From NCBI RefSeq assembly GCF_029784155.1, contig NC_073693.1, positions 234,172,234-234,236,233 on the forward strand: 64,000 bases of DNA, in the 5' to 3' direction. The notes below the pieces were generated by a model. That model was not told the DNA's origin, made no database searches, and saw nothing but the letters and a program-made list of their open reading frames with translations. Of this stretch, positions 47,611 to 64,000 are shown in pieces. The stretch comes from Uranotaenia lowii (taxonomy: Eukaryota; Arthropoda; Insecta; Diptera; Culicidae). A program made the translations under genes and the position numbers. Every line of letters begins with the position of its first letter. The stretch's first letter is position 1.

Positions 47611-48594
47611 CAAGATGGAAAGCTTCTTACCTATACAACTTTTCTGAACATAACCTTGAACAAATCAACACAAATCAATTCCGAAAACGTATTTAAATTG
47701 GTTCTGATGAAGATTCTTAATCTTAAATCATACCATAACTATATGCCAGTTTTAATAAACAAACTTGATATTGAAGAGCAAAGTCTCAATTTAGTTTTGA
47801 AGGAATGATCCAATTACAAATTACATTAAACTATTAAATATCATTTGTTGGCAAAATTAAAAGAACAATAAAGATTTCTTTGGAATGAGCATTCGAATTT
47901 GGAACATGATTCTAAAATTAGAATTCAAACTTTAAATCAGTTTAAGCATAAAAAAGAAATAAAAATAAAACTAAATTCGAGAACAAAAAGTTTCAATTTA
48001 AAATCAACTTCCAGAGCTTCCAGGAAAAGGTTGAATAGTATAAATAAAGAGCATTTTTCGTCAATTGATAATAAGAAACGGCTCATACTTTAGTAAAAAA
48101 TAATGAGCATTGTAATTTTCAATCAAATCATTCATTCATGTCTAAGAAAAAAAAAGGCAAAACAATACTTCAAATCTCGGTTATCGAATGTTGGCAGATA
48201 GTACTGAATTTTCAAGTGGAAAAATAAAAAAGCGTATTCGTTGTTTGTTTTTAGATTTTTAAACTCTCTGGATAAAGCCCCGTTCTTGAGTTTGAATCAC
48301 GTTGAATAATATAGAACTTTTGAAAATTGGTGTATGCTTATTTTGCAAGTTATGAAGGTATCCGACATATTTTTTTATTCAAAATATGAATTTGTTATAC
48401 CAATGGGCCGCGGAAAAAAATCAAAATAATGTGTTTACATACGCTGAATTACAAATCCTAAATAAGTTAATTATTCGGACCCGTCCTAGTTTAAAGTTTG
48501 ATAAATTTTGAACTTTTTATAATATTTTTCTAGTTTTGATAACGGTTTAGAGCAAAACTTTTATTTTTTTCACCTCGGGGGCCCTCTTTATTCA

Positions 48595-48628
48595 GGGGGG
48601 GGGGGCAATTTTTCTCATCCCCCCCCCC
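48595..48628. repeat. G11 / C10 homopolymer hairpin
   Basis: A run of 11 G (48595-48605), 13 nt, then a run of 10 C (48619-48628). It would form a very stable hairpin and a G-quadruplex-prone tract. Run lengths may be inaccurate in the assembly. Confidence 0.9.
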
Positions 48629-48751
48629 TCTTAATACGGCCTGAACATGATAATAAATCATTAATAACGAAAACATTGTCATCGGGAAACAAATACACTG
48701 TTTAACGATGCAAGTTTCGAAAACACACTATGGAACCCATATAACTAGCTA

Positions 48752-49152
48752 GGGTACTACCGTTGCATGGTGTTGCATATTTGCAACAGTTATTGAAAAC
48801 CCATTATATCAGAGAAAAAACAAAAAAAAATCTCAAATTTTGTTTATTATGTAAATTACTTTAGTGGGAATACGAAAATATTTTTTTTGAGTCGAAAAAA
48901 AATTCTCAATATGAATTACACTAGGCCAAAAATTTGAAAAATTAGGCTTTTTCCACATTCCATATTTTTCAGATTCAAGTGGGTTTTTTTGGTTCCAATA
49001 AACACTAAAAATATTTTTTTTTAATTGAACGTGATCTTGAAATTATAAATATTATTCCCATCGAAAAAAAAATTTACTTTTTAGCTAAATGTGAAGTTTA
49101 GAACAGTTTTAATTAATTGTTGCATATTTGTAACTTTATGAAACGAAGGGTT
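48752..49152. mobile_element. MITE related to 46658-46820
   Basis: Contains GTGTTGCATATTTGCAAC near 48768 and GTTGCATATTTGTAAC with ATGAAACGAAGGGTTAA at its right end (49117-49152), mirroring the shorter copy. The left terminus is poorly conserved. Confidence 0.35.
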
Positions 49153-50164
49153 AATCAAGTTTCATTTATATATCTGCAGTATTCTAGCAGTATAAATTTA
49201 TGTTTGTTATTCCACTTTTATCGAATGCTGTTCAAAGAAAATGACTTTCATTTACAAAGACATTTAAGAATTTTAAATATCCGCTTCAGTTTCAACTTTC
49301 GGACTAGCCCTTCTGGTCTTTTCAACATATTGAATCATTTTAAAGATCAATTTCTTAAAAGTTCGACGTTTGCCTTTGCCCCATCGTGTAAGTTGACAGG
49401 AGGGGATATTATTTTGAACACTTTCAAAGTATATTTAAAATTTCTCATAAAAAATTTGCTTCCAGTTGAATATGAGTTTTAAAGACTCACTTTTCAAAAA
49501 AGAAGCGGACCAAAGTCTTTTTTATGCAGCCATGTAACACAAAAACACTTTTCATGTTAAGTACGTACTTAAATTGGTAGGTAAGCAAAAAGTACGATGT
49601 TTTTTTCAGAATTATTTGAAATTAAAAGCTCCCATTTTCATTTCTAAATTCGTTTCTGTTGTGTATTTGGGCTGAAGTAACAATTTTTAGAAGAAAACAT
49701 AATTTTATATTTTTTTTGGAACAGAGAAAAGTTGAACCTTTGAATATGCTCTAGTGCTACTTTAATGAAAATTCTTTCGAAAAATTAATTCCTTCACTTT
49801 TGGTCAATAAAAATCAGTTTATTTCACAGATACCTTTCACTTATGAACACGTCAGTCCTATCTTATCTAATTTTAAGAAAAGGCTCTTGATCAGTTCATG
49901 TGTCGGATCAGATTTTTTTATCTTCTTTTTCAGTTAAGTACATTTTTACATGATCAACAAAATGTTTCCGATCTACCTATGTAGACAGCTTATTCATATT
50001 TCTGTTTTCAATATGATTCAAAAATAACCTTGGGTTAAAAAATTTTATGTAAATTCTTTTAATTCAGTGTTTTTTTTTTCAATTGTCCGCAAAGTGTCAT
50101 ACCATTATTTCATTAGCATCAGAACTAAATATATATTTTTTATTTCCACGTGTTGTGTACAATT

Positions 50165-50735
50165 AGGCAAGAAAAGCACATCTAGGTTGCATATCGCCCC
50201 CACGTGCATAAGAAATATAGATACTTGGTTGAGAAACAGGCGCCTAATTGTTCAATTTTTCCAGCGATCAACGAACAGCTTTGGTTACTATCCACTTGCG
50301 ACGACATTTGCTTGACAATAGAGACGAAAAACAAACCCTTCAAAGAAAAGAAAATCTCTAAAAATGGATGCCATGACTTTTCAATTTCAGATTTTGGCAA
50401 ATAAAAATGTGTATGTTTTATTCGATCGGCAAAATGTCAATCAGGATAACGTCTAGGCGTCATTCATAATCATGTGCTGTACAAATGAGCTAGGAATCAA
50501 GTAGAAAAAAAATCACATCAAGGCTTCATATCGCCACCCCTTGCATTGAAAATATGCTTGGTTGAGAAAAAGGCGCCAAAATATTCCCACTGATCAGTAT
50601 GCTATGCCATGGTTACTATCCTCTCGCGACGTATGTTTGCGACGCCTCGACCATGGAGACGAAAAACAAACCGCCCAAAGGAAAAAAAACCTTGAGAAAA
50701 TGGATGTCATGACTTTAATTTGTTTCGAAAAACTA
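50165..50735. repeat. Tandem duplication, period about 350 bp
   Basis: Segment 50165-50400 and segment 50510-50735 are diverged direct repeats sharing TTGCATATCGCC-CCCC, TGGTTGAGAAA-AGGCGCC, GGTTACTATCC and GGAGACGAAAAACAAACC. They belong to the 3' part of the RTE-bounded region. Confidence 0.75.
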
Positions 50736-50911
50736 CATGTTTTGTATGGAAGCCCCCTCTCCCTTAAGTCGGAGCGGTTTGTAACTATCATAGAAACCAT
50801 CCCCGGCATCAAAAACCCTTAGATGCCAAGTTTCACGATGATCGGTTCAGTAGTTTCCGAGTCTATAGGTAACAGACAGACAGACAAACATTCATTTTTA
50901 TATATATAGAT

Positions 50912-55667
<4,756 letters not shown>

Positions 55668-57774
55668 GTGGAACCTTTTAAAAGAACTTTGCGAAATCAT
55701 CCAAGAGCCAATTTTGTGAAACTAATTTGTCAAACACATTACAAAAATTCATATATTTTGCATGCTATTTAATTGGTTTTGATATGATGACCCGCAGATT
55801 ACCATTATTTAGTTAAAACCAATAAAAGTATCATATCACATCATCAACAGCCCAACCATGAGAATAAAAAAATTTTGAATAATCATATGAAGATTATACG
55901 AAATTTTCATTTTGTTCAATATTAGGTATATAGAAATAAAGGTGCATGAGAAAAAAAAGTTTGTCTACAATTCTCTACTCTTTCCAAAATTCTTCTAAAT
56001 TATTTCTGTTCGACAAACTCTGTCACTCGAATTTCGAACCATAATAAGTGAACGGTGGAGCCACCGTTAAGTAGAAGAAGTACCTATAACTTACATAGAT
56101 ATTTTTTATTGAATAAACTCTTGTTTTATATATTCAGACATTTAGTTGTTATTCCATCGAACCCATTTGAATAAGTTTTATGAGAACTGTACAAAAAGTC
56201 ACTAGTAACGTTAAATGCTTTTCAACGCTTACAAAAGCAATCCATTATCGAATTATTCAAACATTTAAAATTTTAACTTGCTTTCGGACTTCATTCTGTG
56301 TCTGTCTATCAGTGCGCTCTGTTGAGGCGTAACTTTCAGTTCTGAATAGAATAGATAGGTAGCAATGAGAATGTCCTCGCAACAACATCGGAAGTGCTTA
56401 AGCATTCTGTCCCTTCGTCCTCGTTGAAGTCCCCGAAGCAATCAACTCGGCCGCTAGGTGGTGATGGTGTGGCCACTATCTTGTTCCCTTTGCTCTTTTG
56501 GCCGATGCTGTCTGCTTTTGCCATTCTGTTGCACATACATTCATAATGCCACCCATTCCACCCACTCAGTGAGGTTTCTGGTACCCAGCCCAGCCCAGAA
56601 GTTGCTTGCTTGCCGATCGGGGAAAACTGTGTCGGCACACTGGAAGTGGCTTTCATTAACGCTCCGAAACAAAAACCGCATAACTTCCAAATTAAAAACT
56701 TTGCTACGTCTTCTGATTACACGGTAAACTTTTACATGTCCCAGAACGAACACCTTTTTTCAGCATAAGATGTTAAACTTGTTCTCCTGCGCCCTTCCGA
56801 CTCCCCGTTGTAGTGTCCTCTTCTTTTAGTTCTGTCCTGTATCGTCGTCGTTCTCGTTATACGGGCACTTTCGGAGACGTCTAGTTAATGCGACAGGTTC
56901 CACTCCTACCCGCTTCAGCTTCAGCAACGGGGAAATACACACGCCCCCAGGTTCAGTGGTTCATTCTCCGGCTTGTTCTCGGATATGTCGTGAAAAATTA
57001 ATGAAATTTGCGGGCTAAGCTGGGAGCTAATTTCCCATCGCTTTCCCTGCTTTGCTGCAGCCTTCGGCCTTCAGTCTTCAACCTTCAGCTGCCGGATTCC
57101 TTTGGTTCCCTTCTTTGATGACGACGACGACGACGACGACGCCCGGCAAAAGGCGACAGTGACGCCCTTCTACGGGTGTGAGAACAGGTGGCCACCGACA
57201 TTGATACCAAACAGGCAGCCAACCAACAGAACGCCCTCCGCTCCCATGTGGAGTCTTTAAGATTTCCAATTTATGATTATGAGCTGCTCCGCAGCAGCAG
57301 CAAGCAAAAGCTAAAGCAAACGGTCGATCGTCGGAGGAGGTTTAATCGCATTCGAGTATAATTGTGTGGCAACCAACCAGAAACGAGCTAGGTACCTAGT
57401 ACCTACTACAGTTAATTTTATGAGGCAATGCAATACCATTCCGGTGACGATGTTTTTAATTGAAAGCTGCAAATGGAATGAGCAGCAGTTAATGATTGGC
57501 ATATTTTTTTGAAAATAGCTTCATGGAAAATAATTCAATTAAAACACCTATTATAGAAAATCTTTTCATTTTGTGAAAATTATTTTTGTCAAACGGCAAC
57601 TACTTCGTAAATTTTGAATCTTAACTGATCCAAAATCAACATCCATTTGAAACAAAAATTTTGAAAAATTTTCAATTTTCCATCATTCTAGTAATACATA
57701 ACAATAACAATGTAACGTATTCACAAAGAAACCTTTTTCTGATATCCATTAATTTAGATATTCTTAATCATGTT
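55668..57774. other. Intergenic, with GC-richer island 56330-57520
   Basis: AT-rich to 56320, then a GC-richer, repeat-poor island with many short open frames but no recognisable protein. It includes (GAC)n at about 57116-57141, about eight copies. It may be regulatory or intronic host DNA. Confidence 0.35.
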
Positions 57775-58207
57775 TTTTTTTATTTTATTTGTTCGGCCAT
57801 CAGCACAACATGAGGCTATTTAGGCCGTTGACTTTTAATCTTGCATACAATATGAAGTAATTACAATAAATTTAACAACTAGCTTACAATAAACACACTA
57901 TCAAACGAGTGTTTACAATAAATCTATGAAAATATTTATATATAAGAAAATGTGTACTATATCGTGCTTAACTTAGTATCCAGTCAAATATGTTTTTATT
58001 ACAATGAAACTCAAATGGAATCATAAAGATCTGACTTCTTCAAAATTTCAAAAACTGTATCGATATTTTCAAAATTATCTTTGAAATCCCTGGAATATCT
58101 GTAGCTCTTCTCAGTGATGCAAATTTTTTACAACTATTGAATATGTGTTTAACTGACAAATTATCGTTACAATGATCGTAAATAGGGGGACTACCGTGAG
58201 ACATTAA

Positions 58208-58938
58208 GAGGGGAGTAGGGTCTCACACTTTCAAAAAATCGATTTTTTTATTTTTTTATTTTCTTATTGTAAAACATTTCAAGAATGTTGTGTCAAATTT
58301 TCAAGTCAATCGAAGCAAAACTGTAGAAATTATAGGCCTTTATCTCCTCTTATCTAATACTGCAAGAGAGAGAGAGAGAGAGCAGAAGCTTCAAACGCGT
58401 TTTTCTCGAAAGCACATTTTTAAAGTCCGTGGACATCGTCATTTGAAAACTACTTCACCGATTCTTTTCAAATTTGCAACATATTTTCTACATATAAAAT
58501 ACCAAACCCCAACGATTTTATTTTTTTTTTTACTTTGGGGAAATTTTACAGATAAAAAATGGCGGATTTTTTCGTGAAAAATTATAGTTTTTAATTCAAA
58601 CAGCCATAAAAATTTCATAAAAATTTTTTTAAGTTAAATAAAATCGTTGGGGTTAAGAAAAACATCTATTAAAAATATTTTGCTCTGATTTTTTGACTTC
58701 AGATGATTCTGTGCTGAGATACAGTGTCCACCGCAAATCCTGTTTTCTAAAAGGCATCCTCGAAAGTGCTCCGTCACCGGCTCATTTTTCAATATTTTTC
58801 TACGGAAAAATTGCTTAATGTTCTTTTAACAATGCTTTGTATAATGCAAAAAATTTGAATACATTTGTTTGAACAAATGCTCTAAAAAAAAATTCGTGAA
58901 AATGGTGTTTTTTTTACCCGTTAGACCCTACTCCCCCC
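58208..58938. mobile_element. TTAA-flanked element with GRGGGGAGTAGGGTC termini
   Basis: Left TTAA|GAGGGGAGTAGGGTCT and the complement of the right end TTAA|GGGGGGAGTAGGGTCT are inverted repeats, with TTAA at 58204-58207 and 58939-58942. TTAA duplication is diagnostic of piggyBac-like transposition, although termini differ from canonical piggyBac CCYT. The interior has an inverted pair ACCCCAACGATTTTATTT (58504, 58635) and (GA)n at 58364-58381. No transposase, so it is non-autonomous. Confidence 0.75.
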
Positions 58939-59004
58939 TTAAATACGAATAAATTAGATGGGTTTGACCCAATCTCAAACGAGTTAAAACTACTGATTCT
59001 TTCC

Positions 59005-59640
59005 TTTTGAGCATTTCAACACATTTCCCTGTATTTGTTTTCTGTAGTAGATATCCATTTGGCTTTAAAATATTTTTCAATAATCAACCTAAATTTTTGA
59101 AATCGGTTCATGTCATTGAATTCTGTAACGAGGATTCATTTGTCGCATTGTTGGTTACTGAATCTGCTACCAATGATTCCCACATGCCTTGGTACAACCA
59201 ATGATTCCCACATGCCTTGGTACAAAGCAAAATTTTAAATTTCTTTAGCACTTTGTTATTTTGAACACATGTTGATGAATTTTTCGTAAGATGGAATGGT
59301 TAGAAAAGGGATTTGGGAGGGCCATAAGGGAGCTGAAATAATCAGTCAAACAAAGATTGTTTACTGATATTTTTTTTAACACTTCATCTGTAACTTTCAA
59401 AATGCCAGTCAGTTCGGCACTATACACAGAACTATAATCTGCTAAACGAAAAACGATATTTTGCATGCAATTCTATGGCCACCTTGAGAACCATGAGAGT
59501 AATAGAATTCATAACCTTAATAATTAGTAATAACTTTTTTCTATACATTTCTAAGGACTATTTTACAAGTTGACTTTTTGGTAAATGAACTCATTGTTAA
59601 ATTATTGTTTAGTTTTGGAAAAACCTATGGAGGATCTTTT
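59005..59640 (-). pseudogene. LINE RNase H domain remnant
   Basis: Minus-strand frame reads FRLADYSSVYSAELTGILKVTDEVL, then LTDYFSSLMALPNPFSNHSILRKIHQHV (59245-59466). This matches the LINE RNase H pattern: FSAELxAI with catalytic Glu, then TDSxSSxxAL with catalytic Asp, then NP...HPIxxxI. Here the TDS motif is TDY. RNase H removes RNA from the RNA-DNA hybrid in I-clade elements. The N- and C-terminal parts are frameshifted. At 59165-59225 a 28-bp phrase (CCAATGATTCCCACATGCC) is duplicated in tandem. Confidence 0.65.
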
Positions 59641-59644
59641 TGCC

Positions 59645-60954
59645 TTTCTTACAGAAAGGTATAGTTATCGGTCGATTTGGGAGATCATTAATTATGGGTC
59701 TTAGATATACCTTTATAGGTACCTATCGAATCAGCTCGACGAGTTCTGATGATGTCTTTTATCTTGAATCTTTTTTATCTTGAAAAATTTGATTCTTTTT
59801 CTTCTTCAACCTATAAAAGAAAGAAAAAAATACAAAATAGTTTGAAAAATAAATTTTCATAGTAATTATCGTCAAATCAGCACTCCAAAAAACGAATCCA
59901 TTTGGCTTGCCAGCATTTTCCAACAATCACTCATGATGATGATCGAATTCATGGAGCGATAAGCGCTGGGTACGCTTTCACTCCGTGTAAATCCCCATAA
60001 GAAAAACAGAGGGCGCCTCCAATCGAATGATAATTATGATTTTTAGGACAAATAGTTGTCAGTTAATCAAAATGTAATATTTTATATATTACCAATTAAC
60101 GTGGAATTTATATTAGTATATACCAGTCCACCCTTAGGCAGACCGAAACCAAAAATTAGTTCTGGAATTGATACCCAAAATTAAAGTTTATAATAAAGGA
60201 TTGCACCATGAGGTACAACCCCGAAATCGAATGATTCAAGCCGAAGGACAAGACCCTCACATCGCATATTTCTATAGTGATGGTAAGGCCCGTCTCGCCC
60301 AACGATAGATTCTCAAGCACAGATTGCTCTGAGAAGGGGAAAACGACACGGGAGGGAACGCGGACGATGTACATATGCACACCATCTCATCTTCTCACGT
60401 GCCGTTCGTGCTCAGGGAGCTTTTTCTAAGCACGAACGACCGGAGAGAATTTCGCCCGTGGAAGCAAATTGAATCCAATAGGACAAATGCTACTGAATCC
60501 TCTCGAGCTTTAAGCTCTCGGGCTTGGTTTTTTTTGTACCCTTTTCTCTTCCTCTCTCCAGATCTAACATTGCGCGATGAAAACTTTTCGTTCGCATCGA
60601 AAGAAAAGTGGTGTTATAGAGTTCCATTCTCTGGCCAAAATAAACTAAAACAAAGAGGAAGAAGAAGAAGAAGTTCGCATCGAAAAACCTGTGCAAATGT
60701 TGCGTTGTTGTTGTTGGGGTTGGTGTCTAGAAAAAACGAGGACGGCTTGGAAGTCAATCCGAACTTTACTTGCTGGAACCAGTGGAAAATAACAACCAAA
60801 CAGTAGCGCCACAAAGCCCTCTATAGTAGAGTTTGAAGCATTTGGTTTTTTTTTTTGGAACATGCATATAAAGCTAAAAAGCTAATAATAATATTCGACA
60901 AAGTTGAATGAAGAAACAGAAAAAACTATCCGAATTAACCATTTTGGCCAGGTT
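59645..60954. other. Insertion within the LINE, left part
   Basis: Starts with GCCTTTCTTACAGAAAGG, a phrase common in mosquito repeats. It then holds a GC-richer patch at 60150-60830 with open frames on both strands but no recognisable domain. The 9-bp minisatellite follows. Confidence 0.3.
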
Positions 60955-61670
60955 GACCAAAAAGAAAAATGACAAAATCGACCAAATTGACAAAATTGAA
61001 AGAAAATGACAAAATAGACCAAATCGACGAAATTGACAAACTTGACTGACTTGACATAATTCACTGATTTGACAAAAATGGCAAAATTGACAAAGTTGAC
61101 AAAATCATGAAAATTGACAAAATTTGTAAAATTGACAAAATCATGAAAATTGGCAAAATTGACCAAATTGACGATGACAAAATCGACAAAATTCACTAAA
61201 TTGACAAAATTGACAAAACTGACAAAATTGACAAAATAGACAAAAAAGATAAAATTGACAAAATTGACAAAATTGATAGTACTGACAGAATTGACAAAAT
61301 TGACTAAGACAAAATCGACTAAATTCACTATATCCACAAAATTCATAAATTGACAAGATTGATTAAACTGGCAAAATTGACAAAATTGACCAAATCGACA
61401 AAATTGACAAAATTGAAGAGATTGACAAATTGTCAAAATCTTAGAAAATTGAAAAAATTGTTAAAATTGGCCAAATTGACAATCAGAAAATCGACAAAAT
61501 TCACTAAATTGACAAAATTGACAAAACTGACAAAACTGACAAAATTGACAAAACTGACAAAATTGACAAAACTGGCAAAATTGACAAATTTGACAAAAGT
61601 GACAAATTTGACAAAATTGAAAAATTTGGCAATTGAAAAAAATGGCAAACTTACATAATTTAAAGTATTG
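60955..61670. repeat. Degenerate 9-bp minisatellite (AAATTGACA)n
   Basis: About 75 units of AAATTGACA with frequent variation (GACC, CTGAC, insertions). As the unit is a multiple of three, frames read LTKLTK on plus and FVNFVN or FCQFCQ on minus. These are not genes. Confidence 0.95.
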
Positions 61671-62129
61671 CGATTTCAAAATTTTCAAAATTTTTTATTT
61701 TTAAAATTTATTCTACCGATTTTCTACGTTTCGGTATCGTATTTTACTCTAGCAATTGAAATTTTATCCAATAATTTTATCTATGTATTTGTTTCCATTA
61801 CTTGAGAGGTTGGATTATTTGAAATACATGGTCATGCATCATTTTTCAAATTGTATTCTTAATTATTATACCCCTTCCATTTTGAAGTTATCATATGCTA
61901 TAACTCCAAAAAGAGTAAATTGAGTTAGATTATAATGCCATAGAAACGAAATTATACAAGATATCTAGTCATTCAAAAATCTCCAATTAGTTGCAAATAA
62001 TGTTATTGATATTAAAATTATGATTATATAAAAATACTTTTATCCTTTTAAAAACTTCAAATTTTTATTTTCTTAATTCTTTTTGGATTTACTGCGTATG
62101 AAATTCATTAATCATAATTCATTTTGTGA

Positions 62130-63420
62130 CATATGTACCCTAATAACTGGAGATGGAAGATCAAATTTATTGAGGGTTCCAGAATATCTAGATGGAAGAA
62201 AAAATATCTCTCCTGTTGAAAGATAACCACTGGTGATGATTTAAAAGCTCCACTCGCTTATCTTAAACCTTGATGATGAATTGAATCTAATAATTTCAAC
62301 CAATTTGGGGAAGCTGATGATTAAATATAGTCTCCGTATTCCAGTCGAGATAATACTAGGTGGGAGAGTAATTTGGCCAAAGTGCATCAATCAGGACCCC
62401 ATTTTTTACTTGATAAAATTTTGATAATATTCATTGCTTTAAGTGCTTTAGTTTTAACGTTATTTACATTTGTTTTCCAACTTAAACGCTTATCCATAAT
62501 CGTTCCTAAAAATTTTAATTCAACTTCTTCTCTCAAAATTTCTCCCCTTATTTGAAACGCAGGATGTATTGAGTGTATTTTTTTCTACAAAAATGAACCA
62601 CACATGTTTTAATTGTAGATATTCCGAAACCTTGATCTGACAGCCAAGTACTTATTTTATCAATTCATATTTGTAACTGTTTTTGTATTAATTTTAAATA
62701 TCTCGATGACATTTAAAAAACAATATCATCAGCATACAGTTAAATTTTACACTTAGGCGAAATTACATTTACTAAATCGTTTAAATCATAAGTAAAAGTA
62801 AAGCATAAGTAAAAATAGATCCACGCTGATAACAGCTCCTTGAGGTAAACCATTTTCTTGATTAAAAACTGTCGTTTCTACAGTTCCTTGAACTACGCAA
62901 AATTTTCTATTTTCAATAAAATGGAGCATATTTTCATATAGTCCTTCAGATTTAAGCTTATCCAAAACGCTTCTGCGCCATTCTGTGCTATTTCCAAGTC
63001 AAAGAAAACAGCAAACGTATGAGTTTTATTTAAAAATTAGTTTTGATTCAAGAATGCGAAATCCGAAATGATAGTTGAAAAAAAAAAACATTTTTAGTTT
63101 CTGTGTACCACATTATTCGTCTATTTATCATTCTTTCGAATAGTTTTGAGCAACTTATTTATGAAATAGGCCTTTAACTATCTGATAGAAATGAATCGTT
63201 TTCTGGCTTGAGTACAAGAACTATCAATGATAATTGCCACGCATCTGGAAAACCATTTTCAGTCCAAATACGATTATGAAATCGAAGCAAATATGTCTTG
63301 GCCTGAGAAGGAAAGTTTTTTATCATATCATAATGTATTTGATAATCTCCTGGAAAAGATCCTTTTGTTTTATTGAGAGCAATTTCAAATTCTAGTAAAC
63401 TTAACAAATTGTTATATGGT
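62130..63420 (-). pseudogene. I-clade-like LINE reverse transcriptase remnant
   Basis: Minus-strand translation gives EIALNKTKGSFPGDYQIHYDMIKN and GFPDAWQLSLIVLVLKPEND (63174-63407), the start of the palm. Further on come a damaged LPQGAVISV block near 62835-62870 and LYADDIVF near 62720-62745, the intact YADD catalytic box. Next is FLGTIMDKRLSW near 62490-62520 and a thumb segment ALKAMNIIKIL near 62400-62450. Spacing and motifs fit I-clade LINEs. Many stops and frameshifts make it inactive. Confidence 0.7.
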
Positions 63421-64000
63421 TTGTCAACCTTAGAAATTTTGAGAGGAATCCTCTCTGCTTTAATACTTTAAAATTTGTTTGAATAGTTGGATGAAGATTA
63501 AACCTTACAGAAATGTTCACCGAGTAGTTCAACAGTTTGTACAGGGTTAGAATACAATATATAATCTATTCTTTAAGTTGAAATAGAACTATTTTAACAC
63601 TAATGCCGTTTATTTGTTGTAGTAGATTGTGGAGTGTTCGTGTGAAAACGGATGAGAGCTCGAACTTTGACTTTGATTATTTTGTAATTTTTCTCATTAT
63701 TTTCAGTAGGTCTCTTTTCAAATGCCCGTACACGCTAACTTTTGGCTACCCCTTAACGAATACTTTTGACCCGTTATTCAATAAGACTAGGAGAACTCCT
63801 TTTTGCGGATAAAGTCCCTGTACCCTTTAAGGGGTACTCAGCTTGATAACGCTTGTAGCGGATTAAAATTACCCCTTATATCAAACGCTCGGATCAAAAT
63901 TACCCCTTATTTGAAATGCTTGCGCTTGGTGGAGGATTTTCTTATTAAAGATTCGTTTGCTGGGAAATAAATGAAATCAAAATGTTATTTGCTTCATTTT
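63421..64000. other. Intergenic, with a 31-bp tandem duplication
   Basis: At about 63859-63925 the phrase CGGATYAAAATTACCCCTTA plus 11 bp occurs twice in tandem. Nothing else is recognised up to the window end. Confidence 0.5.

Larger units (their letters stand above)
45171..50911 (+). mobile_element. Region bounded by RTE-like LINE 5' and 3' ends
   Basis: CTAGCTGACCCGGTGTGCAT at 45171 resembles the common arthropod start CTAGCTGACCCGGCA. The closing sequence at 50820-50911 (AGTTTCACGATGATCGGTTC, then AACAGACAGACAGACAAACA and TTTATATATATAGAT) is the matching 3' hallmark of RTE-type and dependent elements. No RT is recognisable between, and other repeats lie inside, so this is a non-autonomous or heavily eroded copy expanded by insertions, or two separate fragments. 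Confidence 0.5.
57775..63420 (-). mobile_element. I-clade-like LINE, interrupted twice
   Basis: Minus-strand order is RT (63420 to about 62130), then RNase H (about 59640 to 59000), then the 3' end with an (AAATAAAAT)-type tail near 57775-57795. RT followed by RNase H is the I-type plan. A TTAA-flanked element (58208-58938) lies in the 3' part, and about 2.5 kb of unrelated sequence (about 59645-62125) separates RT-thumb from RNase H. The two halves could also be separate copies; the small amount of protein missing between them favours one. Confidence 0.6.

Noticed and set aside
56330..57520. Host exon cluster
   Set aside because: GC content is suggestive but no frame shows a recognisable protein and no splice-bounded exon could be defended.
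60882..61690. LTK or FVN/FCQ repeat proteins
   Set aside because: Arise from the 9-bp minisatellite; the cysteine-rich FCQ pattern is a frame artefact, not a zinc-binding protein.

Overview
This is a repeat-dominated, AT-rich eukaryotic window, most likely from a mosquito (Culicidae) or a close dipteran. That reading rests on an ITmD37E-type (DD37E) Tc1-like transposon, abundant R1-clade, RTE-like, Jockey/CR1-like and I-clade LINE relics, many TA- or TTAA-flanked non-autonomous DNA elements, and candidate introns of about 57-78 nt. Species cannot be named from the sequence. No intact host protein-coding gene was recognised. A 500-N assembly gap (5543-6042) sits in a minisatellite.

Layout. 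0-5 kb: a 1.8-kb near-perfect inverted repeat, then a decayed mariner transposase. 5-10 kb: an ~83-bp minisatellite broken by the gap, then a minus-strand R1-clade LINE relic interrupted by a TA-flanked element with perfect 27-bp termini. 10-17 kb: Jockey/CR1-like and RTE-like LINE fragments, a TA-flanked MITE, and a broken DD37E transposon. 19-22 kb: a minus-strand LINE split by a 1.3-kb palindromic element (A) whose two arms each carry what looks like a tiny spliced transcription unit. 24-28 kb: an R1-clade fragment bracketed by inverted 0.6-0.8-kb repeats and split by a 1.26-kb foldback element made of GGCCGAATGGTC-type repeats in opposite orientations. 28.6-31.6 kb: an 18-bp minisatellite split by an hAT-like element, itself holding element B (TA-flanked, with a central spliced mini-gene), then a (TG)n tract. 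32-36.5 kb: R1-clade ORF1/endonuclease, an internally deleted RTE-like copy, and a second R1-clade 3' end. 37.1-37.7 kb: an unexplained multi-intron locus. 40.6-45.2 kb: a putative large element (C) with CCCGAGCAGACTTT termini, subterminal repeats, a central spliced locus and two foldback MITEs. 45.2-50.9 kb: sequence bounded by RTE-like 5' and 3' hallmarks, with tRNA-like SINE modules and MITEs. 53.8-55.7 kb: an uninterrupted 1.88-kb tetranucleotide array. 57.8-63.4 kb: an I-clade LINE (RT plus RNase H) split by a TTAA-flanked element and by ~2.5 kb holding a 9-bp minisatellite.

Interpretation. The window is a stack of nested insertions, and several target genes can be read across the insertion point, which fixes boundaries and relative order. 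The most unusual pattern is that elements A, B and C, which differ in sequence, share one architecture: short terminal inverted repeats, dense arrays of short near-palindromic subterminal repeats, and a central short spliced-looking unit (A and B with AATAAA). GC-richer, repeat-poor islands (22.4-23.1, 51.4-52.8, 56.3-57.5, 60.2-60.8 kb) could be host intronic or regulatory sequence, but nothing in them proves a function.
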